Assembly (NCBI RefSeq): GCF_000373965.1
Contig: NZ_KB892836.1
Location: 124,739-188,738, forward strand
Direction: 5' to 3'
From: Uliginosibacterium gangwonense DSM 18521
GTDB taxonomy: Bacteria; Pseudomonadota; Gammaproteobacteria; Burkholderiales; Rhodocyclaceae
Length of the DNA stretch: 64,000 nt
In this document: piece by piece, positions 37,382-46,949 of the stretch
Numbering within the stretch: the first letter of the stretch is position 1
Layout of the letters: every line of letters begins with the position of its first letter
The notes under the pieces: model-generated
Seen by the model: the letters and a program-made list of their open reading frames with translations, nothing else
Told to the model about the DNA's origin: nothing
Database searches by the model: none
Made by a program: the position numbers and the translations under genes

Positions 37382-38125
37382 CTAAATTTCCACCACCAAG
37401 TCGGCCTGAAAATCTTCATTGCGCTCATCGGGGTAGCCACGCGGGTTGGATATTACGCGCGTATCACCCAACATGTAATCAAATGAAGAATGAATATGCC
37501 CGTGCACCCACAGGCGGGCTTGGCTGTTCTGTACCACTCCATCCAGATTCGAGGCATACGCCGCACTCAGGAGTTCTTTCTGGAACCCCTCGAACAAAGA
37601 TGTGGCGCTGGGGGCATGATGGGTCACAACCACGGTCTTCTCTGTTGCCACAGCGAGTTCCTGCTCAAGCCACTCCCGCGATGTCCGGTGGATCATCGCG
37701 GTATCGATTGAGCGCATCCTGCGATAATCCGGGCTGACGCGGATTTTCATATAATCGCTCATCTTGTTGTTGGCTTCCGCACCCGCTATGCGTGGATCGC
37801 CCAACAAAGAGAAATCCGTCCAGAGCGTGCAGCCTAAAAAACGTACCCCATCGAGCACAACGCTATCGTTTTCCAGAACGAAAACGTTCGATCCCTTTGC
37901 CAGATCCTTGAGCGTTGCCAAAAGCTTGGGATAAGCCTTGCCATAGTACTCATGATTGCCGCACACGTAGATGACCGGTGTGCCGATGAATGTCTCCTGC
38001 GCCCAGAGCACGCCACGATTGCCGATATCGATATCTCCGGCCAGCACAACGACATCCGCAAGGCAGGGTTCAACATCCTGGCCGAAAAACTCGCGATGCA
38101 GGTCGCTGAGAATCTGGATTTGCAT
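37382..38125 (-). CDS. Calcineurin-like metallophosphoesterase
   Basis: 247-residue metallophosphoesterase with the whole metal-binding set: SDLH near residue 7, AGDID near 30, CGNHEYY near 56, VTHHAPS near 168 and HGHIHSSFDY near 210. The compact single-domain form and lack of a signal peptide suggest a cytosolic phosphodiesterase or phosphatase; the substrate is not predictable. It is convergent with the hemerythrin gene with only six bases between stops, and it shares its left-hand side with no operon partner. Its start lies about 55 bases from the ppdK terminator hairpin. Confidence 0.88.
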   Translation of the reverse strand: MQIQILSDLHREFFGQDVEPCLADVVVLAGDIDIGNRGVLWAQETFIGTPVIYVCGNHEYYGKAYPKLLATLKDLAKGSNVFVLENDSVVLDGVRFLGCTLWTDFSLLGDPRIAGAEANNKMSDYMKIRVSPDYRRMRSIDTAMIHRTSREWLEQELAVATEKTVVVTHHAPSATSLFEGFQKELLSAAYASNLDGVVQNSQARLWVHGHIHSSFDYMLGDTRVISNPRGYPDERNEDFQADLVVEI

Positions 38126-38180
38126 AAGGTGCCGCCGCTACATATCTAAAATCACCAACGGGAGACTACCACGCAAACAA

Positions 38181-38205
38181 GAAAAGGGGCGCAAAGCCCC
38201 TTTTC
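38181..38205 (-). terminator. Terminator after ppdK
   Basis: GAAAAGGGGC and GCCCCTTTTC form a perfect 10-bp stem with a 5-base loop; on the minus strand the second arm ends in TTTTCTTG. Twenty bases after the ppdK stop. Confidence 0.8.
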
Positions 38206-38225
38206 TGTTGTATCAACCCCCTGAC

Positions 38226-41018
38226 CTAGAGCAGTACTTGCGGGTCGTACTCATTTTCGCGCAGCTTAGCCTGTGCGGCCGCCAAGCGGGCAATCGGCAC
38301 ACGCGGCGCGGAGCAGGAAACGTAGGTCAGCCCGATGTGGTGACAGAAACGCACCGAATCAGGTTGACCGCCTTGCTCGCCGCAGATACCGACCTTGAGG
38401 TCTGGCCGGGTTTCGCGGCCCCACTTCACAGCCATCTCCATCAGGCGGCCAACGCCCTTCACATCCAGCACTTCAAAGGGGTTTTCTTTGAGGATGCCTT
38501 GTTCCTGATAGAAGGGCAGAAACTTGTTCTCGGCATCTTCGCGGGAGAAGGAGAACGCAGCCTGTGTCAGATCGTTCGTGCCAAAGGAGAAGAACTCTGC
38601 AATCTTGGCGATGTCCGCCGCACGCAATACCGCGCGCACAACTTCGATCATGCTGCCGAAGGAAATGATCGGGCGCACACCGAATTTCTTCTCAGCGGCA
38701 TCCAGCTCCTTGTCCAAAATGTCCTTGACGCGCTTGAGTTCCTCGGTCGTGCACACCTGCGGCACCATCACTTCGGCCTTGACCTTGATACCTTCCTTCA
38801 CGCACTGCGCCCCGGCCTCCACCAATGCCTTCAACTGCATGGTATAGATTTCCGGATTCGTGAGCCCCAGACGCACACCACGGTGACCCAGCATCGGGTT
38901 AACTTCGGAGAGTGCGCGCACTTTGCGGAGCATGACTTCGCGCTTTTCAATCAACAGATCGAAACGCTTGTTCTGCTGATATTCCGCCAGATTGGCGCCC
39001 AAGTGGTCAAGACTGTCGACATATTGGGTGTGCAAGGCGGGATCAAGCATTTTGAGGGTTTCCGGCAACTCACCCATGCTGCGCACGGCCCGCTTGAGGT
39101 TACGCAAGTGGTCGATCTCGAATTCCAGTTGTGAGGCGGTAGGCAGGAATTCGTGAATCGGCGGGTCAAGCAGGCGTACTGTCACCGGCAGCCCTTCCAT
39201 GGCCTTGTAGATGCCGATGAAATCCCCACGCTGGAAGGGCAACAGACGATCCAGCGCGGCCTGACGGGCTTCCGGCGTTTCAGCCAGAATCATCTCCTGC
39301 ACGATGGGCAGGCGATCCGTATCATTGAACATGCGTTCGGTACGGCACAGCCCCACCCCTACTGCGCCAAACCGGCGGGCGCGTTCTGCGTCCCGCGGGG
39401 TGTCGGCGTTAGCATGCACCTTGAGGGTTGCCACTTCATCAGCCCACTTGAGCAGCGTGTCCAGTTCGTCGAAGAATTCGGCATCCACGGTAGGAATCCG
39501 GCCCGCATACACCTTGCCGGTCGTCCCATCAATGGTGATTACATCCCCTTCACCAAAACTCATCACACCAACCTTGGCGCGTTTGGCATGCACATCAATC
39601 TGGATGGCATCACAGCCCGACACGCAGGGCTTGCCCATACCACGCGCCACCACAGCAGCGTGAGAGGTCTTGCCGCCACGCGAAGTCAGAATCCCCTGCG
39701 CCATGAAAAAGCCGTGAATATCTTCCGGCTTGGTTTCTTCACGTACCAGAATCACCTTCTCGCCTGCCTTGCCAAGCAATTCAGCGGTATCGGCATCGAA
39801 CACCACCTTGCCGGAAGCCGCCCCTGGAGAGGCTGGCAAGCCGACACACAGCGCTTCAACCTTGGAGTTGGGTGCAAGTGTGGGCACCATCAATTGTTCC
39901 AGCAGGGAAGGATTGACGCGCAACAGCGCCTGCTCTTTGGTAACCAGCCCTTCGCGGAGCATTTCAACCGAAGTCACCACCATGGCACGGGCATTCATCT
40001 TGCCGTTGCGGGTTTGCAGGCAGTAGAGCTTGCCGTGCTCAATGGTGAATTCAAAATCCTGTACTTCCTTGTAGTGACGTTCGAGGCGTTCGCGCAATTC
40101 CATCAATTGCCGGTAAATGTCCGGCATATCGATCTGCATGAGTGCCAAGGGCTTCGGCGTGCGGATACCGGCCACCACGTCCTCGCCCTGTGCATTGACG
40201 AGATATTCGCCATAGATGGCGTTTTCACCATTGCCGGGATTGCGGGTAAAGCCTACGCCAGTGCCCGAGTCATTACCCATGTTGCCGAATACCATGGTAC
40301 AGACGTTGACGGCCGTACCGTTGGCCATATCTTTGGTGATCTTGAACTGGCGGCGATAATCAATGGCGCGCTTGCCCATCCAGGATCTGAAGACTGCACA
40401 AATGGCATATTCCAACTGGGCATACGGGTCCAGCGGGAAAGGCTGGCCGGTATGGTGTTCAATGATCTTGAGGAATTCATTGGCCAGCGCTTCCAGATCT
40501 TCGGCGCCAAGATCCACGTCCTGCTGGGCACCGGTCTTGCGCTTGATGCTTTCCATGGCGTGATCGAATTCTTCATCAGGAATGCCTTGGGCAATCTTGC
40601 CAAAGAGCTGGATGAAGCGTCGCCATGCGTCAAAACCGAAGCGCGGATTCCGCGTGTTTTCGATCAGCCCCTTCAAGGTGGTGGGGTTCAGGCCCAGGTT
40701 CAAAATCGTATCCATCATGCCGGGCATCGACATGGCAGAACCCGAGCGCACCGACACCAACAGCGGATTGGTGGAGGAGCCAAAACCTTTGCCGGTTTTC
40801 TGCTCCAGATCACGGATGCTGGTGAGCACTTCATCCATCAGGCCAGGCGGGAGGCGATCATTTTCCAGGTAGGCTAGGCAGGCCTCGGTGGTAATCGTGA
40901 AACCGGGAGGAACATTCAGACCGATTTGCGTCATCTCGGCAAGGTTGGCACCCTTGCCGCCAAGCAGCATCTTATTCTTGCCGTCACCTTCTTCAAACGG
41001 ATACACATAGCGGACCAT
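38226..41018 (-). CDS. ppdK: Pyruvate phosphate dikinase
   Basis: Interconverts pyruvate and phosphoenolpyruvate using ATP and phosphate (AMP and PPi as the other pair). About 930 residues, full PPDK architecture: N-terminal ATP-grasp domain beginning LLGGKGANLAEM, phosphohistidine domain with the catalytic His in GGKTSHAAVVARGMGKP, and C-terminal TIM barrel containing GHRGVRLG, FGTNDLTQ and the active-site Cys region GICGEQGG. The start is the ATG at 41018, with GGAGAAG upstream; an in-frame ATG at 41033 has no ribosome site. Provides a gluconeogenic or reversible glycolytic step. Monocistronic. Confidence 0.97.
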   Translation of the reverse strand: MVRYVYPFEEGDGKNKMLLGGKGANLAEMTQIGLNVPPGFTITTEACLAYLENDRLPPGLMDEVLTSIRDLEQKTGKGFGSSTNPLLVSVRSGSAMSMPGMMDTILNLGLNPTTLKGLIENTRNPRFGFDAWRRFIQLFGKIAQGIPDEEFDHAMESIKRKTGAQQDVDLGAEDLEALANEFLKIIEHHTGQPFPLDPYAQLEYAICAVFRSWMGKRAIDYRRQFKITKDMANGTAVNVCTMVFGNMGNDSGTGVGFTRNPGNGENAIYGEYLVNAQGEDVVAGIRTPKPLALMQIDMPDIYRQLMELRERLERHYKEVQDFEFTIEHGKLYCLQTRNGKMNARAMVVTSVEMLREGLVTKEQALLRVNPSLLEQLMVPTLAPNSKVEALCVGLPASPGAASGKVVFDADTAELLGKAGEKVILVREETKPEDIHGFFMAQGILTSRGGKTSHAAVVARGMGKPCVSGCDAIQIDVHAKRAKVGVMSFGEGDVITIDGTTGKVYAGRIPTVDAEFFDELDTLLKWADEVATLKVHANADTPRDAERARRFGAVGVGLCRTERMFNDTDRLPIVQEMILAETPEARQAALDRLLPFQRGDFIGIYKAMEGLPVTVRLLDPPIHEFLPTASQLEFEIDHLRNLKRAVRSMGELPETLKMLDPALHTQYVDSLDHLGANLAEYQQNKRFDLLIEKREVMLRKVRALSEVNPMLGHRGVRLGLTNPEIYTMQLKALVEAGAQCVKEGIKVKAEVMVPQVCTTEELKRVKDILDKELDAAEKKFGVRPIISFGSMIEVVRAVLRAADIAKIAEFFSFGTNDLTQAAFSFSREDAENKFLPFYQEQGILKENPFEVLDVKGVGRLMEMAVKWGRETRPDLKVGICGEQGGQPDSVRFCHHIGLTYVSCSAPRVPIARLAAAQAKLRENEYDPQVLL

Positions 41019-41346
41019 TTTTGTCTTCTCCATGTTGTTAGAGGCAGCACTTCAAGTGTGTTGCCATTCGGTACTGTAGAGAAATCACGTGCGCTCGTCG
41101 CATTGTCAAAACGCATCGATCTGAGATTGATCAAGCCCTCTTCACTATGCTCAATAACCACTCGATCAGCATAGCGACTTCCCTTTCTCACATTGTCTCC
41201 ACTTATATGCAAATTGTTCGCCCTATCGGGCAGGCTTCTTTTGTCAGCATCTGGACAAGCGGCGAAATACCCGTAAAGTAGAAGCCTTTACCTTGCAGCC
41301 CCTATGCCCTGCCTTGCGCCGGGCACGTATCAGATCCCGTCTTCTC
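41019..41346. other. Intergenic region between ppdK and dinB
   Basis: About 330 bases separating two divergent genes, holding both promoters. TTGACA occurs at 41105-41110 on the minus strand but no good -10 lies 16-18 bases after it. An open minus-strand frame from a TTG at 41212 runs into ppdK out of frame and is not counted as a gene. Confidence 0.45.
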
Positions 41347-42501
41347 ATGTCCGTTCCACGCCGTATCGCCCACCTCGACATGGATGCGTTCTTCGCCTCC
41401 GTGGAGTTGCTCCGTTACCCGACGCTACGCGGTCAGCCGGTCGTGGTAGGCGGGCGCAGCGTGCCTGCCCCCACGCTCATGGCCGACGGCAGCCTGCAAT
41501 GCGCCTGCCTGCGCGACTATGTGGGGCGCGGCGTGGTCACGACTTCCACGTATGAAGCACGAGCGCTAGGCGTGTTCTCTGGCATGGGCATCATGAAGTC
41601 CGCCCAGCTCGCGCCAGACGCCCTGCTGCTACCCGCAGATTTTGAGGAATACCGGCGCCTGTCCCGTCTCTTCAAGGCCGCAGTCACCGAAATCGCCCCA
41701 CTGATTGAAGACAGAGGCATTGATGAAATCTATATCGACCTCACCGACATCCCAGGCGAAACGCGCGAACTGGCCCAGTGCATCAAACAATCCGTTCGTG
41801 CAACCACGGGCCTTTCCTGCTCAATGGGCATCTGTCCCAACAAGCTGCTCGCCAAAATCTGCTCAGACCTGGAAAAACCTGACGGACTGACCGTCGTTGG
41901 CCTGGAAGATATGCCCACCCGCATCTGGCCCCTGGCGGTGCGCAAGGTCAATGGCATCGGCCCCAAGGCTGAAATCAAGCTCAAGGCACTGGGGATAGAG
42001 ACCATCGGGCAACTCGCGGCAGCAGCACCGCAATGGCTGGTGGAACATTTCGGTCTGCATTACGGCACCTGGTTGCATCAGGCCGCACACGGACAAGATG
42101 AGCGCGAGGTGGTCACGCACTCCGACCCCAAATCGATCAGCCGCGAAACCACCTTTGAGCATGACCTCCATCCCCGGCACGACCGCGCCCGCCTGAGCGA
42201 AATCTTCACCCACCTGTGCCAGCGGGTCAGCGAAGATCTGGCACGCAAGGCGTGCACAGGCAAAACGATTGGCATCAAACTACGCTACGACGATTTCAGC
42301 ACCGTCACCCGTGACCTCAGTCTGCCCTCTCCCACCCGTGACGCGGCCATCATCCGCCGTGCTGCCGGGGAATGCCTCAAACGCGTTCCGCTGGAGCGAC
42401 GCTTGCGCCTCTTGGGTGTGCGCGTCTCTGCCCTGCAACTCGATAGCCAGACTGACGACGCCACGGCTGCCGTACAAGCCGAACTCCCCTTTAACACCTG
42501 A
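41347..42501 (+). CDS. dinB: DNA polymerase IV (Y family)
   Basis: Error-prone translesion polymerase of the DinB group, 384 residues. The catalytic acids are in HLDMDAFFASVE near residue 10 and in IEDRGIDEIYIDLT near 125; the helix-hairpin-helix segment VRKVNGIGPKAEIKLKALGI near 205 and the little-finger domain follow. The C-terminus ends AELPFNT, close to the QL-x-LF beta-clamp-binding type (Q-x-x-L-P-F here: VQAELPF). The start is the ATG at 41347; 18 further codons are open upstream but lack a site. The RluA gene starts 10 bases after its stop, so these two may be cotranscribed. No LexA box was identified by eye. Confidence 0.93.
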   Translation: MSVPRRIAHLDMDAFFASVELLRYPTLRGQPVVVGGRSVPAPTLMADGSLQCACLRDYVGRGVVTTSTYEARALGVFSGMGIMKSAQLAPDALLLPADFEEYRRLSRLFKAAVTEIAPLIEDRGIDEIYIDLTDIPGETRELAQCIKQSVRATTGLSCSMGICPNKLLAKICSDLEKPDGLTVVGLEDMPTRIWPLAVRKVNGIGPKAEIKLKALGIETIGQLAAAAPQWLVEHFGLHYGTWLHQAAHGQDEREVVTHSDPKSISRETTFEHDLHPRHDRARLSEIFTHLCQRVSEDLARKACTGKTIGIKLRYDDFSTVTRDLSLPSPTRDAAIIRRAAGECLKRVPLERRLRLLGVRVSALQLDSQTDDATAAVQAELPFNT

Positions 42502-42511
42502 AGCAAGATCA

Positions 42512-43174
42512 ATGATATCCAGCCCCTACACGCCGCCACCCCGGCAGGCCCTTGAGCCCATCCATGCCGACGACTACCTGGTGGTGGTCGACAAACCTGC
42601 CGGGCTGCTTTCCGTGCCGGGCCGGGGCGAAGACAAGGCCGATTGCATGGCCAGCCGCGTACAGGCGGAATTCCCCGATGCCTTGATCGTGCACCGGCTG
42701 GATATGGCAACCTCCGGCCTGCTGATCCTGGCCCGGGGTGCGGTCATGCATCGGGCGCTGTCGATGGCATTCGAACAACGCAAAGTCCACAAACGCTATG
42801 TGGCACGGGTGGCAGGTATTTTGGAAGCCGAATCCGGCGAGGTCGCCCTCCCCCTGATCTGCGACTGGCCCAACCGCCCCCGCCAGAAGGTGGATTTTGA
42901 ACTGGGCAAACCCTCGCTGACCCGTTACCGCGTGCTGGCAAGAGACCCACACACCCACACAAGCTGTGTGGAGCTGGAGCCGGTAACAGGGCGCTCGCAC
43001 CAACTCCGTGTGCACATGCAGCAACTCGGCCACCCGATCCTGGGGGACGACCTCTATGCTCCGCCTGAAGTGCGCGATGCCTCCAGTCGGCTGATGCTGC
43101 ATGCTGAACAATTGGACATCACGCACCCAGCCGACGGGCGACACATGCTATTTCGCAGCGCAACGCCTTTCTGA
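42512..43174 (+). CDS. rluA: RluA-family pseudouridine synthase
   Basis: Isomerises uridine to pseudouridine in RNA. 220 residues, the short RluA size without an S4 domain, with ADDYLVVVDKPAGLLSVPG near the start, the catalytic Asp in HRLDMATSGLLILA near residue 64, the KRYVARV strand and the C-terminal GRSHQLRVHMQQLGHPILGD. Similarity in length and motif to E. coli RluA suggests 23S rRNA U746 and tRNA U32 as targets; the assignment among subfamilies is inference. The ATG at 42512 follows the dinB stop by ten bases; the longer open frame inside dinB is not family-like. Confidence 0.9.
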   Translation: MISSPYTPPPRQALEPIHADDYLVVVDKPAGLLSVPGRGEDKADCMASRVQAEFPDALIVHRLDMATSGLLILARGAVMHRALSMAFEQRKVHKRYVARVAGILEAESGEVALPLICDWPNRPRQKVDFELGKPSLTRYRVLARDPHTHTSCVELEPVTGRSHQLRVHMQQLGHPILGDDLYAPPEVRDASSRLMLHAEQLDITHPADGRHMLFRSATPF

Positions 43175-43282
43175 GCCGGGGTCTTAACACAAAATATCTA
43201 CTGGTAAAAAGGCGTAATGCAAAGACGAACACGGGGTTGCCGCGTAATAATGTGGGTAATTCTGATATTTGCGTGTTAAGCC

Positions 43283-43840
43283 ATGATCCTGCCTGTTGAA
43301 TTGAAAAAAGCCTATCGTCTTCTCAACCACGGCCCTGTTGTATTGGTCAGTAGCGCACATGGCCCGGCGCGCAACGTCATGGCGGCAGCATGGTCGATGC
43401 CGCTGGATTTCGACCCGCCCAAGATCAGCGTGGTCATCGACAAAAACACCTATACTCGCGAATTGATCGACGCCTCAGGCGAATTTGTGCTCAACATTCC
43501 CTGTCGCCGCCTCGCCCAAGCCACCTTGCAGGTCGGCTCAAGCTCGGGGCGGGATACAGACAAATTTGCCCACTACGGGTTAGAAGCCCTGCCTGCGGAA
43601 ATCGTCAAGGCACCGCGTATCGGCGGCTGCGCAGGCTGGCTTGAGTGCCGTGTCATCCCCAACCCGGACATAGCCGCCCAGCACGATCTATTCCTTGCCG
43701 AAGTTGTGGCGGCTGCGGCTGATAGCCGGGCTTTTGCCGATGGGCACTGGAATTTCAGCAGTGAAGAATGGCATACCCTACACTATGTTGCAGGTGGCAA
43801 CTTCTTTGTCACCGGTGAAACGCTGGAGGTTTCGGCATGA
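43283..43840 (+). CDS. Flavin reductase-like FMN-binding protein
   Basis: 185-residue protein of the flavin-reductase-like split-barrel family: RNVMAAAWSMPLDFDPPKISVVI near residues 30-53 (an FMN-binding strand), then FVLNIPCRRLA and GGCAGWLECRV. Many members bind FMN and either reduce flavin or serve an unknown redox role. No partner monooxygenase is near. Its stop overlaps the start of the GspE-like gene as ATGA, so the two are translated together, an unexpected pair. Cytosolic. Confidence 0.85.
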   Translation: MILPVELKKAYRLLNHGPVVLVSSAHGPARNVMAAAWSMPLDFDPPKISVVIDKNTYTRELIDASGEFVLNIPCRRLAQATLQVGSSSGRDTDKFAHYGLEALPAEIVKAPRIGGCAGWLECRVIPNPDIAAQHDLFLAEVVAAAADSRAFADGHWNFSSEEWHTLHYVAGGNFFVTGETLEVSA

Positions 43841-45642
43841 ACGCCCCCGTCAAGGAAAAATCACAAGCCAGCGGCCACCCCCAGGGCGACAAAAAACTGG
43901 ATGCCCGCGAGATTCTGCGCATGCTCGCCGCAGATGGCCTGCTGACCAACCGGGATGTGGCCGACATGCTCGCCACACGCTCACGCAAGTGGCAGGATAC
44001 CCACCCGCTGATCCTCATTGGCGAACGCAATCTGCCAGATGCCCGCACGCCAGACAAAACCCTGAACGTGGAAACGCTCACGGAATGGCTCGCGGGGGCC
44101 GTCCGCCTGCCCTACTACCACATCGACCCGCTCAAGATTGATGTATCCGCCGTATGCACAGTGGTTTCTCACGCTTATGCCACGCGCTTTCACATTCTAC
44201 CCGTAGCCGTCAATGCTGATGAAGTTGTCATAGCCACTGCGGAACCCTTCCAGCGCGAATGGATCAGCGTGCTCGAACAGGTCACGCGCCGCAAGATTAC
44301 CCGGGTGGTCGCTAATCCGGCGGACATCTTGCGCTTCCTGGCCGAGTTCTACAGCCTCGCCCGCTCGGTGCGACATGCACTTGACCAGCATCAGAACCTG
44401 CCCAACAGCATCACCAATTTTGAGCAGCTCGTCCAGCTTGGCAACTCCAGCTCGCTGGATGCCAACGACCAATCCATTGTCCATATCGTAGACTGGTTGT
44501 TGCAATATGCCTTTGAGCAGCGCGCCAGCGATATTCACATCGAGCCTCGGCGCGATGTATGCCTGGTGCGTTTCCGCATCGACGGGGTGATGCAGATGGT
44601 CTACCAGGCCCCCGTTCAGGTAATGGGCGCCATCATCAACCGCATCAAACACCTTGCTCGCATGGATGTGGTGGAGAAACGCCGCCCACAGGACGGGCGG
44701 ATCAAAACAAAAACGCCAAAAGGCGAAGAAATCGAACTACGCCTCTCATCCATGCCAACAGCATTTGGCGAAAAACTGGTGCTGCGGATCTTCAACCCCG
44801 ACGTTCTGCTCAAGAATTATCTGGAACTTGGCTTCTCGGACGAGGAGCAACAACGCTGGCAATCGCTGATTCACCAACCGCATGGCATTATCCTGGTCAC
44901 GGGCCCGACCGGTTCAGGCAAAACCACCACGCTGTATTCCACGCTGCGCGAGCTGGCTACACCCGAAGTCAACGTCTGTACGGTGGAAGACCCGATCGAA
45001 ATGGTCTACCCGAACCTGAACCAGATGCAGGTACAGCATAACCTGGACCTGGATTTTGCCAGCGGTGTGCGCACCCTGATGCGGCAAGACCCGGACATCA
45101 TCATGATTGGTGAAATCCGCGATCTGGAAACCGCCGAAATGGCCGTGCAGGCCGCTCTGACCGGGCACCTGGTGCTCACTACCCTGCACACCAACGATGC
45201 CCCCTCCGCCGTCGCCCGTCTGCTGGACCTGGGCGTGCCCGCCTACCTGATCCGCGCCACCGTGCTGGGGGTACTGGCGCAACGGCTCGCCCGTACAATC
45301 TGCCCGCACTGCCGTACCATGACAGAGCCCGACGAACAACTCTGGCATGACATGGTTCGCCCCTGGAAGTCCAACCCGCCTGCCCGCGTCGCCAACCCCA
45401 CGGGTTGCCTCGAATGCCGGATGACAGGCTTTCATGGCCGAACCGGCATCTACGAAATCATGCCGCTGACCCCCACGCTGCGCACCTTGGTCACCGATAC
45501 AGTGGATCTGGCCGCTCTGCGCGAAGCCGCCTGCCGTGAAGGCATGCGCCCGCTACGCATCGCAGGCGCCATGAAGGTTGCAGCGGGCCTGACGACCGCT
45601 GAAGAAATCCTGCGCAATACCCCGGCGGCCGATGGTTCTTGA
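43837..45642 (+). CDS. Orphan GspE/PilB-type secretion or pilus ATPase
   Basis: 601-residue ATPase of the type II secretion / type IV pilus extension family. Order: N-terminal domain of about 180 residues resembling the GspE N-terminal region, the bridging domain, Walker A GPTGSGKTTT near residue 355, Asp box region, Walker B-like IMIGEIRD, HTND in the His box, and the tetracysteine zinc segment CPHC ... CLEC. All parts needed for activity look intact. No gspF, pilC, pseudopilin or secretin gene is nearby, so its partner machine is elsewhere or missing. ATGA overlap with the flavin reductase gene; followed by a strong terminator. Confidence 0.88.
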   Translation: MNAPVKEKSQASGHPQGDKKLDAREILRMLAADGLLTNRDVADMLATRSRKWQDTHPLILIGERNLPDARTPDKTLNVETLTEWLAGAVRLPYYHIDPLKIDVSAVCTVVSHAYATRFHILPVAVNADEVVIATAEPFQREWISVLEQVTRRKITRVVANPADILRFLAEFYSLARSVRHALDQHQNLPNSITNFEQLVQLGNSSSLDANDQSIVHIVDWLLQYAFEQRASDIHIEPRRDVCLVRFRIDGVMQMVYQAPVQVMGAIINRIKHLARMDVVEKRRPQDGRIKTKTPKGEEIELRLSSMPTAFGEKLVLRIFNPDVLLKNYLELGFSDEEQQRWQSLIHQPHGIILVTGPTGSGKTTTLYSTLRELATPEVNVCTVEDPIEMVYPNLNQMQVQHNLDLDFASGVRTLMRQDPDIIMIGEIRDLETAEMAVQAALTGHLVLTTLHTNDAPSAVARLLDLGVPAYLIRATVLGVLAQRLARTICPHCRTMTEPDEQLWHDMVRPWKSNPPARVANPTGCLECRMTGFHGRTGIYEIMPLTPTLRTLVTDTVDLAALREAACREGMRPLRIAGAMKVAAGLTTAEEILRNTPAADGS

Positions 45643-45730
45643 CCCCCTCCTTGCCAGATAGTGTGGTGAGATTCGCACCACTCACCAACAACGGGCTGGC
45701 CCAAGCAGATAGGAAGCATGGATAATATGT

Positions 45731-45757
45731 CCCACCCTGATAACAGGGTGGGTTTAT
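45731..45757 (+). terminator. Terminator after the GspE-like gene
   Basis: CCCACCCTG and CAGGGTGGG form a perfect 9-bp stem with a 4-base loop, followed by TTTAT. Confidence 0.75.
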
Positions 45758-45811
45758 CTGGCGCATCCACACAACAGGCTTGGCATCTTTGGCTCGGGAA
45801 TTCTGTCTGCA

Positions 45812-46900
45812 ATGAAACGCCGCTTCTGGCCTCCAAAATTTTTCAAGCGCAAACACCGCAAAAAACGCGTTGAACCGGCACATAGCCGAGGGCAACTGCC
45901 GCGCATCCTGCTCCGCATCTATTTTGCCGCCGGGCTGATGGTCGTCATGACGCTGCTGGGCACGCTGGGTTTTCTGTGGATTGGCCGTGGCACCGCCACG
46001 TTCTCCGATGCGCTGTACATGACCCTGATCACCATCACCACGGTAGGCTATGGTGAGGTGGTGCCTTTGCATGGAATCTGGGCAAGACTCTTTGCCGGCC
46101 TGATCGCCTTCGCAGGCTTTGGCGCAGTCACCTTTCTCTTCACCAGCCTGACTGTATTCTTCCTGGAAAGCGACTTTGATGTCAGCTTGCGGAGACGACG
46201 CATGAACAAGAAAATCGACCGTCTGAACAATCATTTCATCGTCTGCGGCTATGGCCGGGTGGGGCAAAACGTAGGGGGCGAACTGATCGCCACCGGGCGA
46301 CCCTTCGTCGCCATTGAGCAAGACTTGCCCCTGTTGCTGGAACTGGCGGACCGCGATGACCGCCTGATCTGGCAGCACGGGGATGCCACCGATGACGATC
46401 AACTCATCTCCGCAGGAATCGACCGCGCCATCGGCATCTTTGCCGTGTCCAACGACGACGCCAAGAACATGATGATCGCGCTCACCGCCAAACAGCTCAA
46501 TCCCAAGCTACGTGTGGTAGCACGCTGCCACGAGGTGCGCAACGAGGAAAAGCTCAAGAAGGCGGGTGCCGATCAGGTGGTGCTGCCAGATTTCACCGGC
46601 GGCACACGCATCGTCACCATGATGGTTCGCCCTCATCTGGCAAACCTGCTTGAAGAAATGCAACGCTCCGACCAGAAAGTCCGCATGGAGGAAACCCCCA
46701 TCCCCCATCGTTTCACCCCACGCCCTCTGGGCAACCTGAAACTACGCAGCCCGGAATACGTGCTGGTCGCCGTGCGCATCGGTAAAGACTGGCACTTCAA
46801 CCCGCAAGACGACTTCGAACTGCACCCCGGCCAAGTGCTCGTCACCATGACCACGCCAGCCGGGCGTATGGAGTTTGAAGAACTGTTGAAGAATGCATGA
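45812..46900 (+). CDS. Two-helix potassium channel with RCK domain
   Basis: K+ channel of 362 residues: a basic N-terminus, helix 1 (about 32-55), pore loop with the selectivity filter TVGYGE near residue 73, helix 2 (about 85-110), then a cytosolic RCK/TrkA-N domain beginning NHFIVCGYGRVGQNVGGEL (the GYGRVG nucleotide-binding loop) near residue 137, and a TrkA-C-like end. This is the MthK-like arrangement; a tetramer in the inner membrane is expected. Weak ribosome site. Single gene, convergent with the thioredoxin-like gene; the stops are about 50 bases apart. Confidence 0.92.
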   Translation: MKRRFWPPKFFKRKHRKKRVEPAHSRGQLPRILLRIYFAAGLMVVMTLLGTLGFLWIGRGTATFSDALYMTLITITTVGYGEVVPLHGIWARLFAGLIAFAGFGAVTFLFTSLTVFFLESDFDVSLRRRRMNKKIDRLNNHFIVCGYGRVGQNVGGELIATGRPFVAIEQDLPLLLELADRDDRLIWQHGDATDDDQLISAGIDRAIGIFAVSNDDAKNMMIALTAKQLNPKLRVVARCHEVRNEEKLKKAGADQVVLPDFTGGTRIVTMMVRPHLANLLEEMQRSDQKVRMEETPIPHRFTPRPLGNLKLRSPEYVLVAVRIGKDWHFNPQDDFELHPGQVLVTMTTPAGRMEFEELLKNA

Positions 46901-46949
46901 CAAGAATATAAGCATTCTTGCTACAGCCCAAAAATAGTAAACCAAAATA

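Noticed and set aside
41032-41212. Open minus-strand frame reading into ppdK (starts at a TTG at 41212)
   Set aside because: The stretch looks protein-like for about 60 codons but starts at TTG without a ribosome site and continues out of frame into ppdK, so it is not counted as a gene.
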